Assembly (NCBI GenBank): GCA_019279435.1
Contig: JAAALK010000289.1
Coordinates: forward strand, 46,007,164 to 46,071,163
Reading direction: 5' to 3'
DNA length: 64,000 bases
DNA from: Zizania palustris
Taxonomy: Eukaryota > Streptophyta > Magnoliopsida > Poales > Poaceae
Shown: in pieces, positions 22,697 through 34,301 of the stretch
Layout: each line of letters opens with the position of its first letter
Numbering within the stretch: the first letter of the stretch is position 1
The notes under the pieces: model-generated
What the model was told of the DNA's origin: nothing
Database searches by the model: none
What the model saw: only the letters and a program-made list of their open reading frames with translations
Position numbers and translations under genes: made by a program

Positions 22697-24124
22697 TGTT
22701 GACAGGAAAATGCGCCAAACACACGGACGTCGATCCGGCAATCCAAAAGCATGCGGATATTTAGGAGTAAACCCCTAAGCGTAACACAACGTCGATGCCA
22801 CATTTCGAGAATCCTTAAACAGTGGTAAGGAAATAATGGAGTCGTTAGGCAATCAAACAAGTATTTAGAAATAATGTTCAATTAACCAAAGTGTTAGAAA
22901 AAATAATTAAACCAACCAAGCTAAGGCCAATTTTAATCTGCAACGAAGGGACGGTCAGACGGAACCCTATCCAACGGTCGGACTGATGAAGGACCTTCGA
23001 TCAGACCAACAATGTGAAGGGGCGCCAAAGCGGGCTTCGGTGTTCTGGCGAAGGGGTTCGAAGGGAGCCTTCGGCCTCCTGGTCGGTCGGACCGAAGTTA
23101 TGCCTCCGGTCAGACCGAAGTGTACGGAGCGAAGGGGGGGTCCGAAGGTAGGCCTCCAGAATGGATTGCGAAGACGGCCTAAGGGGCTCCGGTGTCTTTG
23201 GTTGGTCGGACCGAAGGATAGCCTTCGGTCAGACCGAGGGTTCTCGTGGTTTGCCTCAAAATGGCCTTCGACGCACCAGGCTTCGGTGTGATGTAGTCCT
23301 CCTGGCGCGAAGGGGTTCGTTCAGACCAACAGTTACACATCGGTCAAACCGGCTATTGCCGACAATAGGGTGGCAAGCATGTCGGCAACGGTGTGACGAG
23401 GCGACACGACACATGCCGGTCATACTGGAACTACACTGTCGGTCTGACCGACAATAGCAGATCCCATCGCCTAAGTGCTCCAGCGACCGTCTCACCGTGG
23501 AAAATTGTAACTACAGTTCTTGGCGAAGATGGGAGGGATAAAACACTGCAAAAAACACCAAGAAACCAAAGGCAATTCGGCCAAGAGACCAAATCACTAG
23601 TAAAAAACGATAAAACGATAGAAATCCGTGATTAAGATGCGGCGGACGGAGAGCTTCCAATGCAAACTCACGAAGATTTACGTTAAACTAATCCTAGCGC
23701 AAGGAAAGTAGATTGAAATAAAAGTGTGATTCAAAACTAGGGTTTTGAGTTGATCTGTGGAGATACCCTTGAATCAGCCTTGCCCCTATATTTATAGGGG
23801 GTGGTCTTGGTGTTTCCTGGAATCTAACTCGACTAGGACTCGTCCAAAGTGGTTAAGATCTAATTAAAGATAAAATATACCCGAAATCAGCTAATCTGAT
23901 TCGGATACAGAGTTGGGCCGGTCTGACCGGACCTATGGCCGGTCTTACCGAAGTAGGCCGGTCTGACCGGACCTATGGCCGGTCTTACCGAAGTAGGCCG
24001 GTCAGACCGACAGTACATGGCCGGTCAGACCGGCTTCTGCCAGGACTTATCATATTTTCGGCTAAATTACCAAAACTTGATATTTTGATAACTTTAACCA
24101 TTAATGCCATTTTTGCTATCAACA
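22697..24124 (-). repeat. 5' LTR (right) of the minus-strand Gypsy element
   Basis: This 1428-bp LTR is the partner of 11073-12498, ending at the TSD CACCT. It carries the same array of GGTCAGACCG palindromes, plus a locally duplicated unit (GGCCGGTCTTACCGAAGTA occurs twice at 23937-23998) that is absent from the other LTR. Confidence 0.92.
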
Positions 24125-24129
24125 CACCT

Positions 24130-25981
24130 GAGGAGCTTTGTGACGACTGACTTGACTTATGAGCTCTCACCTCCCTTGAGTCAATTATTCCATTGAACAT
24201 AGAATACCCACAACATTTAATAAATTATTTACTATTACAGTACCACACACAATACATTGAGAAGCATTGTCTCACCGTCCATGACTCTTTCCACCTCCAT
24301 TAGAGTACACAACCATTGGGTCGATAGGTTGATTCTGCCAATCATACTTCTCTCCATGGAGTTGCACCATTTGTTGACCATATTGCGGCTACAAAAAACT
24401 AACAGTGCCAATTAGATAGAGAAAAATGATGCAAACTCTTAAAATTGTTAACATCTCACCAAATGATCCGTAGCTATTTGACTACACAATTCATCTAGAT
24501 TTGAAGGATCTAGTCCTTTATGACCACCTATATAAACCTCAATGTCATTTGGCACAACACCAGTTTTAGCATCTTGTGGATATGAGTTAGTCGTATTACA
24601 ATGTATATACAACTTTCAGCACAAGTGTGGGTCTTACCATGCGTTTAGCCAAGCAAATATGTCCATCGGACCCATATCCGTGCTTTGGATCGGTTCCACG
24701 ACAAAGTCTTTTATTCTCATAAATATTCTTGAAGCCACTTGAAGATCCAAGCTTGCAGAATTCAAAGTAGGTCGCGTGATGGTTTCTAAACCACAGAATC
24801 CTCTCATGAATAGATGTAAAGCTTTTGCATTATATGAAAATAAATCTCAAACGTAGAAAATCAAAATTGTTAGAATTGTTTACCGAATGGTATTGCTCCT
24901 CAGTCAAGTATATTGTTGAAGAACCCATCTTCTTGTACATTCGTTGTCCTAATTTCTCCTTGTAGTACTGATTATTCACCTGAATCCAAGCATACGAAAT
25001 TGCATCCTTAACAACCTTATGTGCATTTTTGTTAAAGACTATAAGGGCATGATTATGGTAATTTCCCGTTTCTGACAAGCAAAAACGTAACTGGAAAGAA
25101 AATATGCAATAAGAAATGCATTAATATAAGTAAACTACTGTAACTCTAGAATTTACTGATTAAAACAAAACCATGCATGAAAAAAATCATACTCAGAAGT
25201 CATACGACACTACACCCTAGGCAGTTCCGTAGTCTCTGTCAGGAGCAAATCGATATTGGTCCCAAGTAGTGCAAAATTCCTGCTCACTTGTCGACGGTGT
25301 CACCACCCCTAGGTAGTGAAGACTACACATGTTATCTAATATCTAGTTAACCTGCCTGACCCTTGAAGCGTCATCAAACCTAGAGTCAATCCAAGATCTA
25401 CAAACACATAATAAAGTCAATAAATTGAAAATAAAAATTTGGCAATAAAGAACAACACCAAAGTATGAGAGGCATACTCATCACATACATGTGTGATCTC
25501 GATCTTGTTTCCAACCTGAGGGGCTAGAGGTGGGGCGACCAGGTGGCTCATTTTGAAACGGTGTGACGATGATGTAGAGCCTGCACCTTCCACATCCTCC
25601 AACACATCCTCCTACTGCATACCCTCCAACTCGTTCTACTGCCCCGTACCCTCCAAGTCATCCTCCTGCCCCGCATCCACCAAGTCGTCCTGCCCCTCAC
25701 CATGGGTGTCCTCTTCCCGCCCTAAATTCTTGTCATCCTTCAATATGGTATGAAAAACAATTAGTAATAGTTTATAACTAGCATAAAGTTCAATTTGAAG
25801 ATTACCTCATCTCTTTGAAATATGACTGTTCGACCTCGCAAATCTGGGTCTACGTATCTCGGGAACTCATTACGCCTTCTTGAAGTGGAAACATTACTAC
25901 CCTAGAATAGGGTGTCCTCCTTATTCGTCATACTCTTTCTGTCAAAAAGCTTCTTGTGATATTTTTAATCTTTTTCGACAT
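24130..25981 (-). pseudogene. 5' exons of second CACTA ORF of element A
   Basis: The minus-strand gene starts at ATG 25981 (MSKKIKNITR) and runs through several exons separated by AT-rich introns. The exons include a YARIQVNNQYYKEKLGQRM-like block (about 24990), an NHALIVFNKNAHKVV block and a region equivalent to the DPKHKYGADGHI block of sister copies. These are typical of the Ptta/En/Spm plant transposase family. The first exon hits a TGA shortly after the start, and further stops follow. The gene continues at 10614-11067 on the far side of the Gypsy insertion. Its expected role is binding the subterminal repeats. Confidence 0.75.
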
Positions 25982-28447
25982 CCTATTGAAAACAAGCACA
26001 AGTGAGTATTCATTAGTAAGAAAAGTTAGAAATTATGAAAAAGAATGTAATATGAAATATATATATATGACATACACAATGTATGAAAACAATTACTTCT
26101 CAATTACCATCAAAATCACGATCAATTTGTCCCCTTATCCCCAAAGCACGCCATGTTACCTTTTCTTCTTATGCTATTGCTTTTTATCTTGGGAACTATT
26201 ATATCATTAGCACCACCAAGTAAAGAATTTGTTGCAGAGTCTGGCTCCACATTAAACGAACTCAGCAATTCATCGTCTTGGTAAACCTCATCAACCTCTC
26301 CAACCTCAATTGATAAGCAACATCACCATGGGTCTGTAAACATTCTTGGGGATTCACTTTGTAAACTACCCACCAAGCACCCAACTTTTCACATGGGTAT
26401 GACATATAATACACCTGCTTGACTTGGTGAGCAAGGACAAAATTGTCGCAACCATGTAGTCGTTCCGCATGTTTGACTTCAACCATTCCAAATTGGTTTT
26501 CTTGTGTACCATGTTTGGGGTCAAACCAATCACAATCAAAGAAGATTACTTTAAGCTTTTTATTCCTAGCAAAGTAGTACTTGATTATATTTTTAATGAT
26601 TCCATGATACTTAATTTCATGTACTTGTGCATCAACGACCCTTGTAAGAACTCCAGTATTAGTTGTTGCCGCCAAAGGTCGAGACACTTCAAAATTGGTT
26701 GAACGGAAGCGGAACCCATTCACATCATATCGACCGTAACTTTTGGCAGTAATGCTTCCGTAAGAGAGCTGATAAAGGTCTATGTGTACATTGCCAGCTA
26801 GCATGCACTACAAGCCATACGGGTCTATAATATAATTAACCTAATAGAGTAAAATAATATGTGTCACAAAAGGTAAGGATTTACATGTTCTCTGAACCAA
26901 GTGAGGAAACTAGGCCCTCCATTTATTCCTTCCCGACGTAGCTTATCTAATTTCTTCTCCATTGGTTGACGACCAGACGTCAAGTATTTCGAATCAAACA
27001 TACTTTTATTGTAAGTGAATAAGTAAACAAATAAGCTATTAACCACCATCAGTAAAAAATAGAAAACTAAAAGGCATTCACTTATGCGAAATATTGTTCC
27101 ATCTCTTCCATATTTGAGTACATCTAGGGCAAGACATATGTTTGTTCTTCCCGAATCACATAATATGTCGTGGAGACACCAACAGTCATGCCCTTCCACT
27201 GAAAAGTTTGAAGCTCACTACAAGGATTGTCTTCATCCACATGGTACCGCATAGTAGGTGTGTTGACATTGTGATACTCAGTGAAGTATACACTAGTGAA
27301 GTATGCTATCTCTTTCAATTTAAATTCTTCTATGATGCAACCTTCAATTCTTGCCTTATTGCCAACCATCACTCTAAGCTTCTTTAGTGACATTTCAATG
27401 TGATACATCCACCTATATTGCACTAGTAAATGTTGCATTGGATTGAAGAATCTTGGAAGGAACAATTTTTCCAAATTACATAAAAGCACTGGTGTCTCTT
27501 TCTCCAACTTCTCCAACATTTCTTTCTTATTTTCTTTAGCACAAAGTTGTCTATAAAATAGCTCAGCTAACATCTTCCACACATAATCATTAGGGTACCC
27601 ACAAAACATTACAGGAAGGAGTCCTTCCATTATTATGTGGTAATCATGACTTTTCAATCCATTTAACTTTCCTATGTTCAAATTCGCAGCTCTTCTGAAT
27701 CCTGCGGCATAACCATCTAGGAATTTCAAATTTTTCAACCACTTCATTACTTGTTTCTTTTCTCTAGGTTTTAAACAAAATGGGGCACGTGGCTTGCCAC
27801 TACAAGAAATAAGGCAACTTCCGTTGGCCAAAGCCGACAGAAGTTAGGTCTTTCCCGACGGAAGAAGCCAACTTCCATTAGCATTTAGCCGATGGAAGCG
27901 GTTCGACGGAAGTTAGCTATCTTCCATCGGTCACGCCTGACCGATAGAAGATACCGGGGACCTTCAGCCACGTCAGCAAAAAATCCTAACTTTCGTCGGC
28001 CTAGGCCCTGCCCGATGGAAGTTAATGCTGCCTAACTTCCGTCGGCTGACCATAGCCGACAGATGTTACCTAGATTTTTTTGTTTTTCTGGTTCTCCCAT
28101 TCACATTCACATCCAACAACAAAATCACAATTTTACATTCACATATCTGAAACATAATCACACATTCACATCCATAAACACATTCACACATTCACAAAAC
28201 ATTCACATTCTCCACTTTTCACAAACCATTCACATTCACAAACCACAAAATTAACAATTCACCTCCACATTCACAAACTTAACCACTCACCTCCACATTC
28301 ACAAATCATTCACATTCACATTCTCCACTTTCACAAACCATTCTCATTCACAAACTTAACAATTTAATGTCGTAAATCATATTTAAAGGCACAAGTCGTA
28401 TTAAAATTCACGAGTCATGTTCAAATCCATAAATAGACAAGTCATAC

Positions 28448-30820
28448 TCACTCAACACCATCACTTGGTTGGTTCGGATCATGCACATTTGAAGCCGATG
28501 GTCCATCTTGACCGGGAGTACGAACAATCTGAAGCAATAGGTAAAATTAGGGGAACATTATCAACTAACGAGCTAACCCAAATAACCATATAAACGCTAA
28601 CTCAAGTAATTAATGACATGTCAGGAGGTACCTCAGCTACAGGAGGAGCACCAACTGGAAAAAATGGTGGTGGTGGAGGCATTGGTTGGAACTGCGACAT
28701 TTAAGTCTGTGCTGCTGGGCTATTTGCTATACATGTTGTGATACAATCAGTTAGTTTTAAACCTATTACTGAATGCTATATAGTTGTAATGTAGCAAACT
28801 GAACTTATTTGCATCATCGTCTGCTGTTGTGCAAAGCAAGCAGCATAATACTCTTGATACTGCCTCATTTGCTCGCATGTCTGCCTCAGTTCCTCCGTCA
28901 GCTGAACCACTTCTGGGTTTTCTTCTGAGCTGCGATGGCTAGAGCTAACTCTTGAGGAGCCCTGCGATGACTAAGCTAACTTCCGAGCTCTCATCGCCCT
29001 TGAGTCAATAACTCTATTGAACATGGAATACCTGGAACATTGAATACATTAATCACCATTACAGTACTACCACACACAAAACATTGAGAAACATCGTCTC
29101 ACCATCTGTGGCTCTTTCTACCTCTGCTAGAGTACACGGCCATTGGGTCGACAGGTTTCCTCTTCCAATCATACTCCTCTCCATGGAGTTGAACCATGTG
29201 TTGACCATATTGCATCTACAAAAAACCAACAATGTAGATTAGACGAAGAAAATAATGCAAACTTTTAAAATTGTTAACATCTCACCAAATGATCCATGGC
29301 TCACGGACTACATAATGTTGGCTGTGAAGGATCTACTCCTTTATGACCACAAGCATAAACCTCGATGTCACTTGGCGCAACACCAATTTTAGCTTCCTGT
29401 AGATATGAGTTAGTCACATTACAATGTATATATAGATAAAGTGACAAGTATAGGACTTATCATATGTTTAGCCAAGCGGATATGTCCATCGGCTCCATAT
29501 TTATGCTTCAGATCCATTCCACGACAAAGCCATTTCTGCTCGGAAACCTTCGTGAATTCATCTGAAGACCAAAGCTTGCAAAATTCAAAGTAGGCATCGT
29601 CACGGTTTTCAAACCAAATCCTCACCTGAACAGATGTAAAGATTCTGCATTATATGAAAATAAATCTTAAAAATAAAAGATTAAAAGAGATAGAATTATT
29701 TACCGAACGATATTGCTCCTCAGTCAAGTATATTGCTGAAGAACTCATTGCCTTGTTCATTCGTTGCCCTAACTTTTCCTTTTAGTACTGATTGTTCGCC
29801 TGAATCCGAGCATACGAAATTGTGTCCTTTACAACCTTATGTGCATTGTGGTTTAACACAACAAGGGCATGATTATGGTGATTTCCCGATTTTGGCAAGG
29901 AAAAACGTAACTGCAAAAGTCATGATTAGTAACCTACTATAACTCCAGAAGTTTTGCGTTAAAACAAAACAATGCATGAAAAAAATCATACCCAGAAGTC
30001 ATGACACACTGCGCCCTAGGCATTTCCGTAGTCCCCATTAGGAGAAACCGGTATTAGTCCCATGTCGTGCAGAGTTGAAGATCACCGGTAGGCAGTGTCA
30101 GCACCCCTGGATAGTGAAGACAACACAGGTTACCCAATATATGGTTAACCTGCCTGACCCTCGAAGTGTCGTCAAACCTAATCCAAGATCTTGAAATACA
30201 TAATAAAGAAAGTCAATAAACTAAAATAAATTTTTGGTAGTAAAACAAAACAATAGAGAATGAGACTTACCCATCACCTACAGGCGTGATCTCGACCTTG
30301 TTTCAGTCGGAGGGTCTATAGGTGGGGCGACTAGGTGGCTCATCCTGAAACGATGTGAGGATGATGCGGACACTGCAGGAGCCTCTACGTTGGCCTGACT
30401 CGCACCCTCCTCCTGTCCCGCACCCTCCGAGTCAGCCTCTTGCCTCGCCCCTCCTCCTGCCTCGCACCCCCCAGCTCATCCTCTTGCCCTGCACCCTCTG
30501 GGTCATCCCCCGCCTGCCCTGCACCCTCCGAGTCATCCTCTTGACCCACACCCTCCGGGCCATTCTCTTCATCCTGCAAAATAGTATGAAAACAATTAGT
30601 AGTAGTTTATAAATGGCATAAAATTTAATTTGAAGGTTACCTCATCATCTCTTAGAACTACAATTCGACCCCGCAATGGCAGGTCTATAAATCTAAAGAG
30701 CTGCTCTTGACAACGCCTACTTGAAGAAATAGAACTACCCTAGAATAGGGTGTCCTCATGACTCGCCATACTCTTCGCGCTGAAAAGCTTCTTCGTGATA
30801 CTCTTTAACTTTTTTGACAT
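28448..30820 (-). pseudogene. second CACTA ORF (Ptta/En/Spm-type) of element B
   Basis: The minus-strand gene starts at ATG 30820 (MSKKLKSITKKLFSAKSM), splices at a GTAACC donor near 30640 and ends at TGA 28448-28450. Recognisable pieces are an acidic repeat exon, a YHNHALVVLNHNAHKVV-like block, a DAYFEFCKLWSSDEF block with DLKHKYGADGHI (about 29600-29460), and a glutamine-rich, coiled-coil-like exon. A TAG interrupts exon 1 near 30750 and other stops follow. This is the only protein gene retained in B, so B is a second-ORF-only derivative. Confidence 0.7.
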
Positions 30821-30997
30821 CCTATTAAAAACAAGCAAAATTGAGTATTTATTAGTACAAAAAGTTAGAACTATTGAAAAAGAATATAATATAAAATATA
30901 TTTAACATACACAATGTATGAAAACAATTACTTGTCAATTATCATCAAAATCAGGATCAATTTGTCCCCTTCTCCCCAAAGTGCGTGCATGAGGGAG

Positions 30998-31035
30998 ACG
31001 CGTATAGAGAAACAAGGTTTCCTTGTATGCGCGCG
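30998..31035. repeat. imperfect palindrome at the upstream side of element B
   Basis: Arms GCGTATAGAGAAAC and GGTTTCCTTGTATGCGC pair imperfectly around a two-base centre. The same type of palindrome, with GCGC-TATAGGGA-like arms, lies at the equivalent position in elements A (34117-34166) and C (42767-42806). Confidence 0.55.
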
Positions 31036-33150
31036 AAAGAAAAGGGGTGGTTAACTTCCGTCGGTCAGAGGTAAAGCCTTTATCCATGTGGGGGAAATTT
31101 CCCCTTTAACTTCCATCAGCCATAGTGAAAGTTGACGGAAGTTAAGTTAACTTTTTTCGGCTCCTCAGGCGCCGATGGAAGTTAATTAACTTCTGTATGC
31201 TTTCGGAAATGCTAACGGAAGTTAAAAAAGCCGACAAAAATTTATTATTTTATGGTAGTGTGCCACCACTATTTGTCAACTCAAGGGTTGGTTGATTACA
31301 AATCTCAACTAAATGTCTTCTTGCCTTTAGATCATCTTTTGTCATGTCCGTGAAATCCATGCATGTGCTTATAATGCTTTCACCAACATTGCTTTCCTGT
31401 TGCATGGTGTCAATGTTGTGCATCAGAATCAACGAATTGACATACGATAGTTTCCATAATCCACATATGTGGGTCCAGTTATGTTCGGTTCCGAATCCTA
31501 CAAATCCATCACCATTTTCATTAAGGACCAACTCACTCAGCATATCAGCGATCTCTGGACCGCTTAAACGCCTTGGCAGTCCCTTTACGACAATGTTGTC
31601 CTTATTGAAAGTGTTTCTCTGCAACCTAAATGGGTGATTCATGGACAAAAAGCATCTATGACAATTAAAGTAACAAATCTTCCCCTGAAGTTAAGACAGA
31701 AATAATATGTCCTTACCACATATAGGACATGTTAGTCTTCCATGACAACTCCAACCAGAAAAAATATTGTATGCCATAAAATCGTGGACCGACCACAGAT
31801 ACACAATTCGAAGATTGAATTTTTGCTTCTGGTCATAGTCACATGCTGCAAATAATTTCCACAATTATTTCAACTCTTCAATTAAGGACTTCAGCATCAC
31901 GTTGAGGCATGTTCTAGGATGCTCTAGACTAGGTATAATGAGACATGGGAACATAAATTCATATTTCATGCAAAGTGAAGGTGGAAGGTTGTATCGAATA
32001 GTAAAGACAGGAAAACAAGAATACGACGACGCGGTTACATTGAAAGGTGTGAATCCATCTATTGCCAACCTGATACAAACATTCCTTGCATCTCTAGTGA
32101 AGTCCACGTCAAAATCATCAAGAGCCTTCCATGCCTCACCATCAGACGGGTGCACCATCACTTGGTCATTCTCACGTACACCTTCCTTATGCCATCTCAT
32201 ATGCCTAGAGCTTTTCTTTAAGAGAAACAATCGTTTCACCCGAGGTGTAAGATGCATGTAATGAAGTTGCTTATGAGACACCTCTATCATTACCTTGTCA
32301 CTGTCTACGTTTACGACCTCTATGAACCTCGATTTACCACATTTTAAGCACTTCATCTCATTCTTATGCTCTTTCTAGAAAAGCATGCAGTTATCTTGAC
32401 ACACATCAATCTTCTCATACTCCATACCGAGAACAGAAAGCATTTTTTGACGGCTACATGTCTTTCGACATCTTATGGCTCATAGGAAGGACGTCACTGA
32501 TCAGGTTCATGAGCTCCTTGTAACAATTGTTGGAGAATGCAAACTTTGACTTAATGGACATAAGACAAGTCACGAAATCAAGGACGCTTACTGTATTGTG
32601 CTCATGTAATGGTTCTTCTGAAGCTTTAAGGATGTCGAAAAACTTTTGAACCTCCGGTATAGGAGGATCCTTAGGGTTTGTTTCAAACTTCGGTCGTATA
32701 GCATCAAGCATATCATCCATCCTATCGTCATCCATGTTATCATATTCTTCCACTACTAATACAGTTTTTTGACGAATTGTCTCACCATGGTACACCCATA
32801 CTTCTTAGCATGTCAAGAAACCGTACTTACAAATGTGCAGTGACAATGTTCTCTTGTCTTGCCAAAGAGAATTTCTACACTTCATGCATGGGAACCTCAT
32901 GCCACTTTCCAGTGTCAAAGAGAATGCACGGTCAATAAATTGCTCAGTCTTGATCATCCACTCCTTCGAGTGAGCTCCACTTTTATTCCAATCACTATAC
33001 ATCCATCGACGGTCCTCAACCATTCTAGAGACAAAACATTCATTCAATCGAGAATGCATCATAAGTATTAGACATGTATATATACCATGGCCCTATGTTT
33101 ATAGGAAAATATATGTCCTAAACCCACCCAAGAGTGACCGACATAGCATA

Positions 33151-33298
33151 GATTTATGACAAGCCTATAGAGTCTGGATGAAATTTCAACAGCATAACCC
33201 CGTTGTTCTCCAATGGCACGCTTGACAATGGTGCAATGGAGAACAATAAGGTTATGTCACTGAAATCTCATTCGGACTCATGACTCATCATAAATACC
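33151..33298 (-). repeat. hairpin-forming inverted repeat in transposase leader, element A
   Basis: The left arm (33151-33219) and right arm (33231-33298) are inverted copies around an 11-base loop, 89 nt upstream of the transposase ATG on the minus strand. The loop-proximal half is well paired and the outer half is partly decayed. A second, smaller inverted repeat (TCTCACACGT / ACGTGTGAGA) lies at 33356-33380. Both structures recur in element C, and the large one also in the other CACTA family at 44926-45114. Confidence 0.85.
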
Positions 33299-33749
33299 AA
33301 ACTCTGTCGCCCACTCCAAGGCTATCCAAAAAAGGGACAATTCCAGACCTGCACATCTCACACGTATGGCACGTGTGAGACAAGTTGGTCCAAAACGAGT
33401 GACACATAGGTTTCATTACACTACTGACGTTTTTCTAACATACAACATTTCATATGAAAAGAATATATATAAGAAAATATATATAATACTAATCACCCTA
33501 ATAAAATCATCAACAAACTACAAATTAATACAAGAATAAATATAATAGCATAATAGCACAATATTGCATATGAAAAAAGAACATCGCATACGGAAGTATA
33601 ATAATAGTCACCCTAATGAAATCATCAACAAACTAAAAATTAATACAAGAACAAATGTAATAACATAATAACACATTAATTATCAAGTCTTAACATTGCT
33701 AATAACAAAAAATAGCATTAATAAATTTAACATATTATGAATAAAGTAA

Positions 33750-34166
33750 AAATCTCAGAGGTGGCGATGGGCAAGCGAGGAGGCAGCGGCCGATGGAAAT
33801 GGCGACATCGATGGCCGGGGTGGCTTCGGCTGGGTGGTCAAGAAAAGCAAATTCTGAAAATGGTTAGAATTCCTAATATGAAGTAGCACTTGGCAGTAGC
33901 AAATGAATCCATTATCCATTGTATCACATACTATGACAAAATTCTTGCTAGCCTGCTAGAGCAATCCGAGTGAAAAACGAAGACTCACTAGTGGCGGCAG
34001 TAGGGTGGGCGGAGGAGGCGGGGCGTGCGGCAGCCTGGCGGCGGCGTGAGGGAGCATGGGCGGGCGCACGGGCTGGCGGCGGCGTGGGCGCGCGGCAGCG
34101 ACATACGTGGGTGGCACGGGTGTGCGTGAGAAAATATAGGGAAACCTAGGTTTCCCTATACGCACA
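33750..34166. other. GC-rich block ending in a palindrome, element A
   Basis: A GGCGGC-rich stretch (33750-34110) precedes a 26-bp perfect palindrome at 34135-34160 (half-site TATAGGGAAACCT) with partial outer arms TGTGCG/CGCACA. CTTCCATCGGC-type subterminal motifs follow to the end of the element. It holds no gene. The position suggests the 5' regulatory region of the transposase transcript, which is an inference. Confidence 0.7.
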
Positions 34167-34301
34167 CGGGAAAAATACAGCACTTATTTTTATCGGTCAC
34201 ATTGAAAGCCGATGGAAGTTAACTGAACTTCCATCGACTTTAGGAAATGCCGACAGAAGTTAATGTGGCCGATGAAAATTTTTAATTTTCCTGTAGTGTT
34301 A

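Larger units (their letters stand above)
11073..24124 (-). mobile_element. minus-strand Ty3/Gypsy LTR element inserted in CACTA A, TSD CACCT
   Basis: Two direct LTRs beginning TGTTGACA and ending TATCAACA (11073-12498 and 22697-24124) are flanked by the 5-bp duplication CACCT (11068-11072 and 24125-24129). A primer-binding-like sequence lies beside the right LTR, so the element reads right to left. The internal region keeps only gag-like sequence (16966-19903); pol is gone. A solo LTR (19938-22611) and a plus-strand Gypsy remnant (12505-16965) sit inside. The two LTRs differ at roughly one base in ten over the first 120 bp that I compared, so the insertion is old. The gag style suggests the RIRE2/Dasheng-like (Tat) group, but that is inference. 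Confidence 0.9.
27798..31260 (-). mobile_element. CACTA element B nested in the transposase gene of element A, TSD TGC
   Basis: The left end is CACTACAAGAAATAAGG and the right end is the reverse complement of CACTACCATAAAAT. The TSD TGC occurs at 27795-27797 and 31261-31263, and removing B restores A's coding sequence as seen in element C at 39450-39470. B keeps both CTTCCGTCGGC subterminal arrays (about 27815-28070 and 31050-31230), the ATTCAC tract and the second ORF, but lacks the TNP2 transposase. It is a 3.46-kb derivative of the same family. Confidence 0.93.
26105..33062 (-). pseudogene. TNP2-type CACTA transposase of element A, split by CACTA B
   Basis: Reading leftwards from ATG 33062, the order is a transposase-associated domain (about 33062-32805; RRWMYSDW, then C-x2-C and H-x3-C-like residues), a linker, a TNP2 core (about 32356-31264), then after the inserted element B a DUF4218-like region (27797-27124) and a DUF4216-like region (26800-26262; FFDCDWFDP and VLAHQVKQVYYM). 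This is the catalytic transposase that would cut the CACTA ends. Stops and frameshifts lie between the listed frames, and B interrupts a codon context at 27797/31264. The leader upstream carries a long hairpin. Clearly non-functional. Confidence 0.85.
10205..34298 (-). mobile_element. composite CACTA element A, CTTCCGTCGGC family, split by nested insertions
   Basis: The right end at 34298 is the reverse complement of CACTACAGGAAAATT and marks the 5' end of a minus-strand element. Reading leftwards come CTTCCGTCGGC-type subterminal motifs, a palindrome, a GC-rich block, a hairpin leader, a TNP2-type transposase, the second ORF, an ATTCAC tract and a subterminal array at 10205-10436. The left CACTA terminus itself is missing between 10058 and 10205. 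The body is split by a Gypsy element (11073-24124) and by a smaller CACTA (27798-31260). Both insertions have clean TSDs and the halves rejoin when they are removed, leaving roughly 7.6 kb of element A. Confidence 0.85.
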
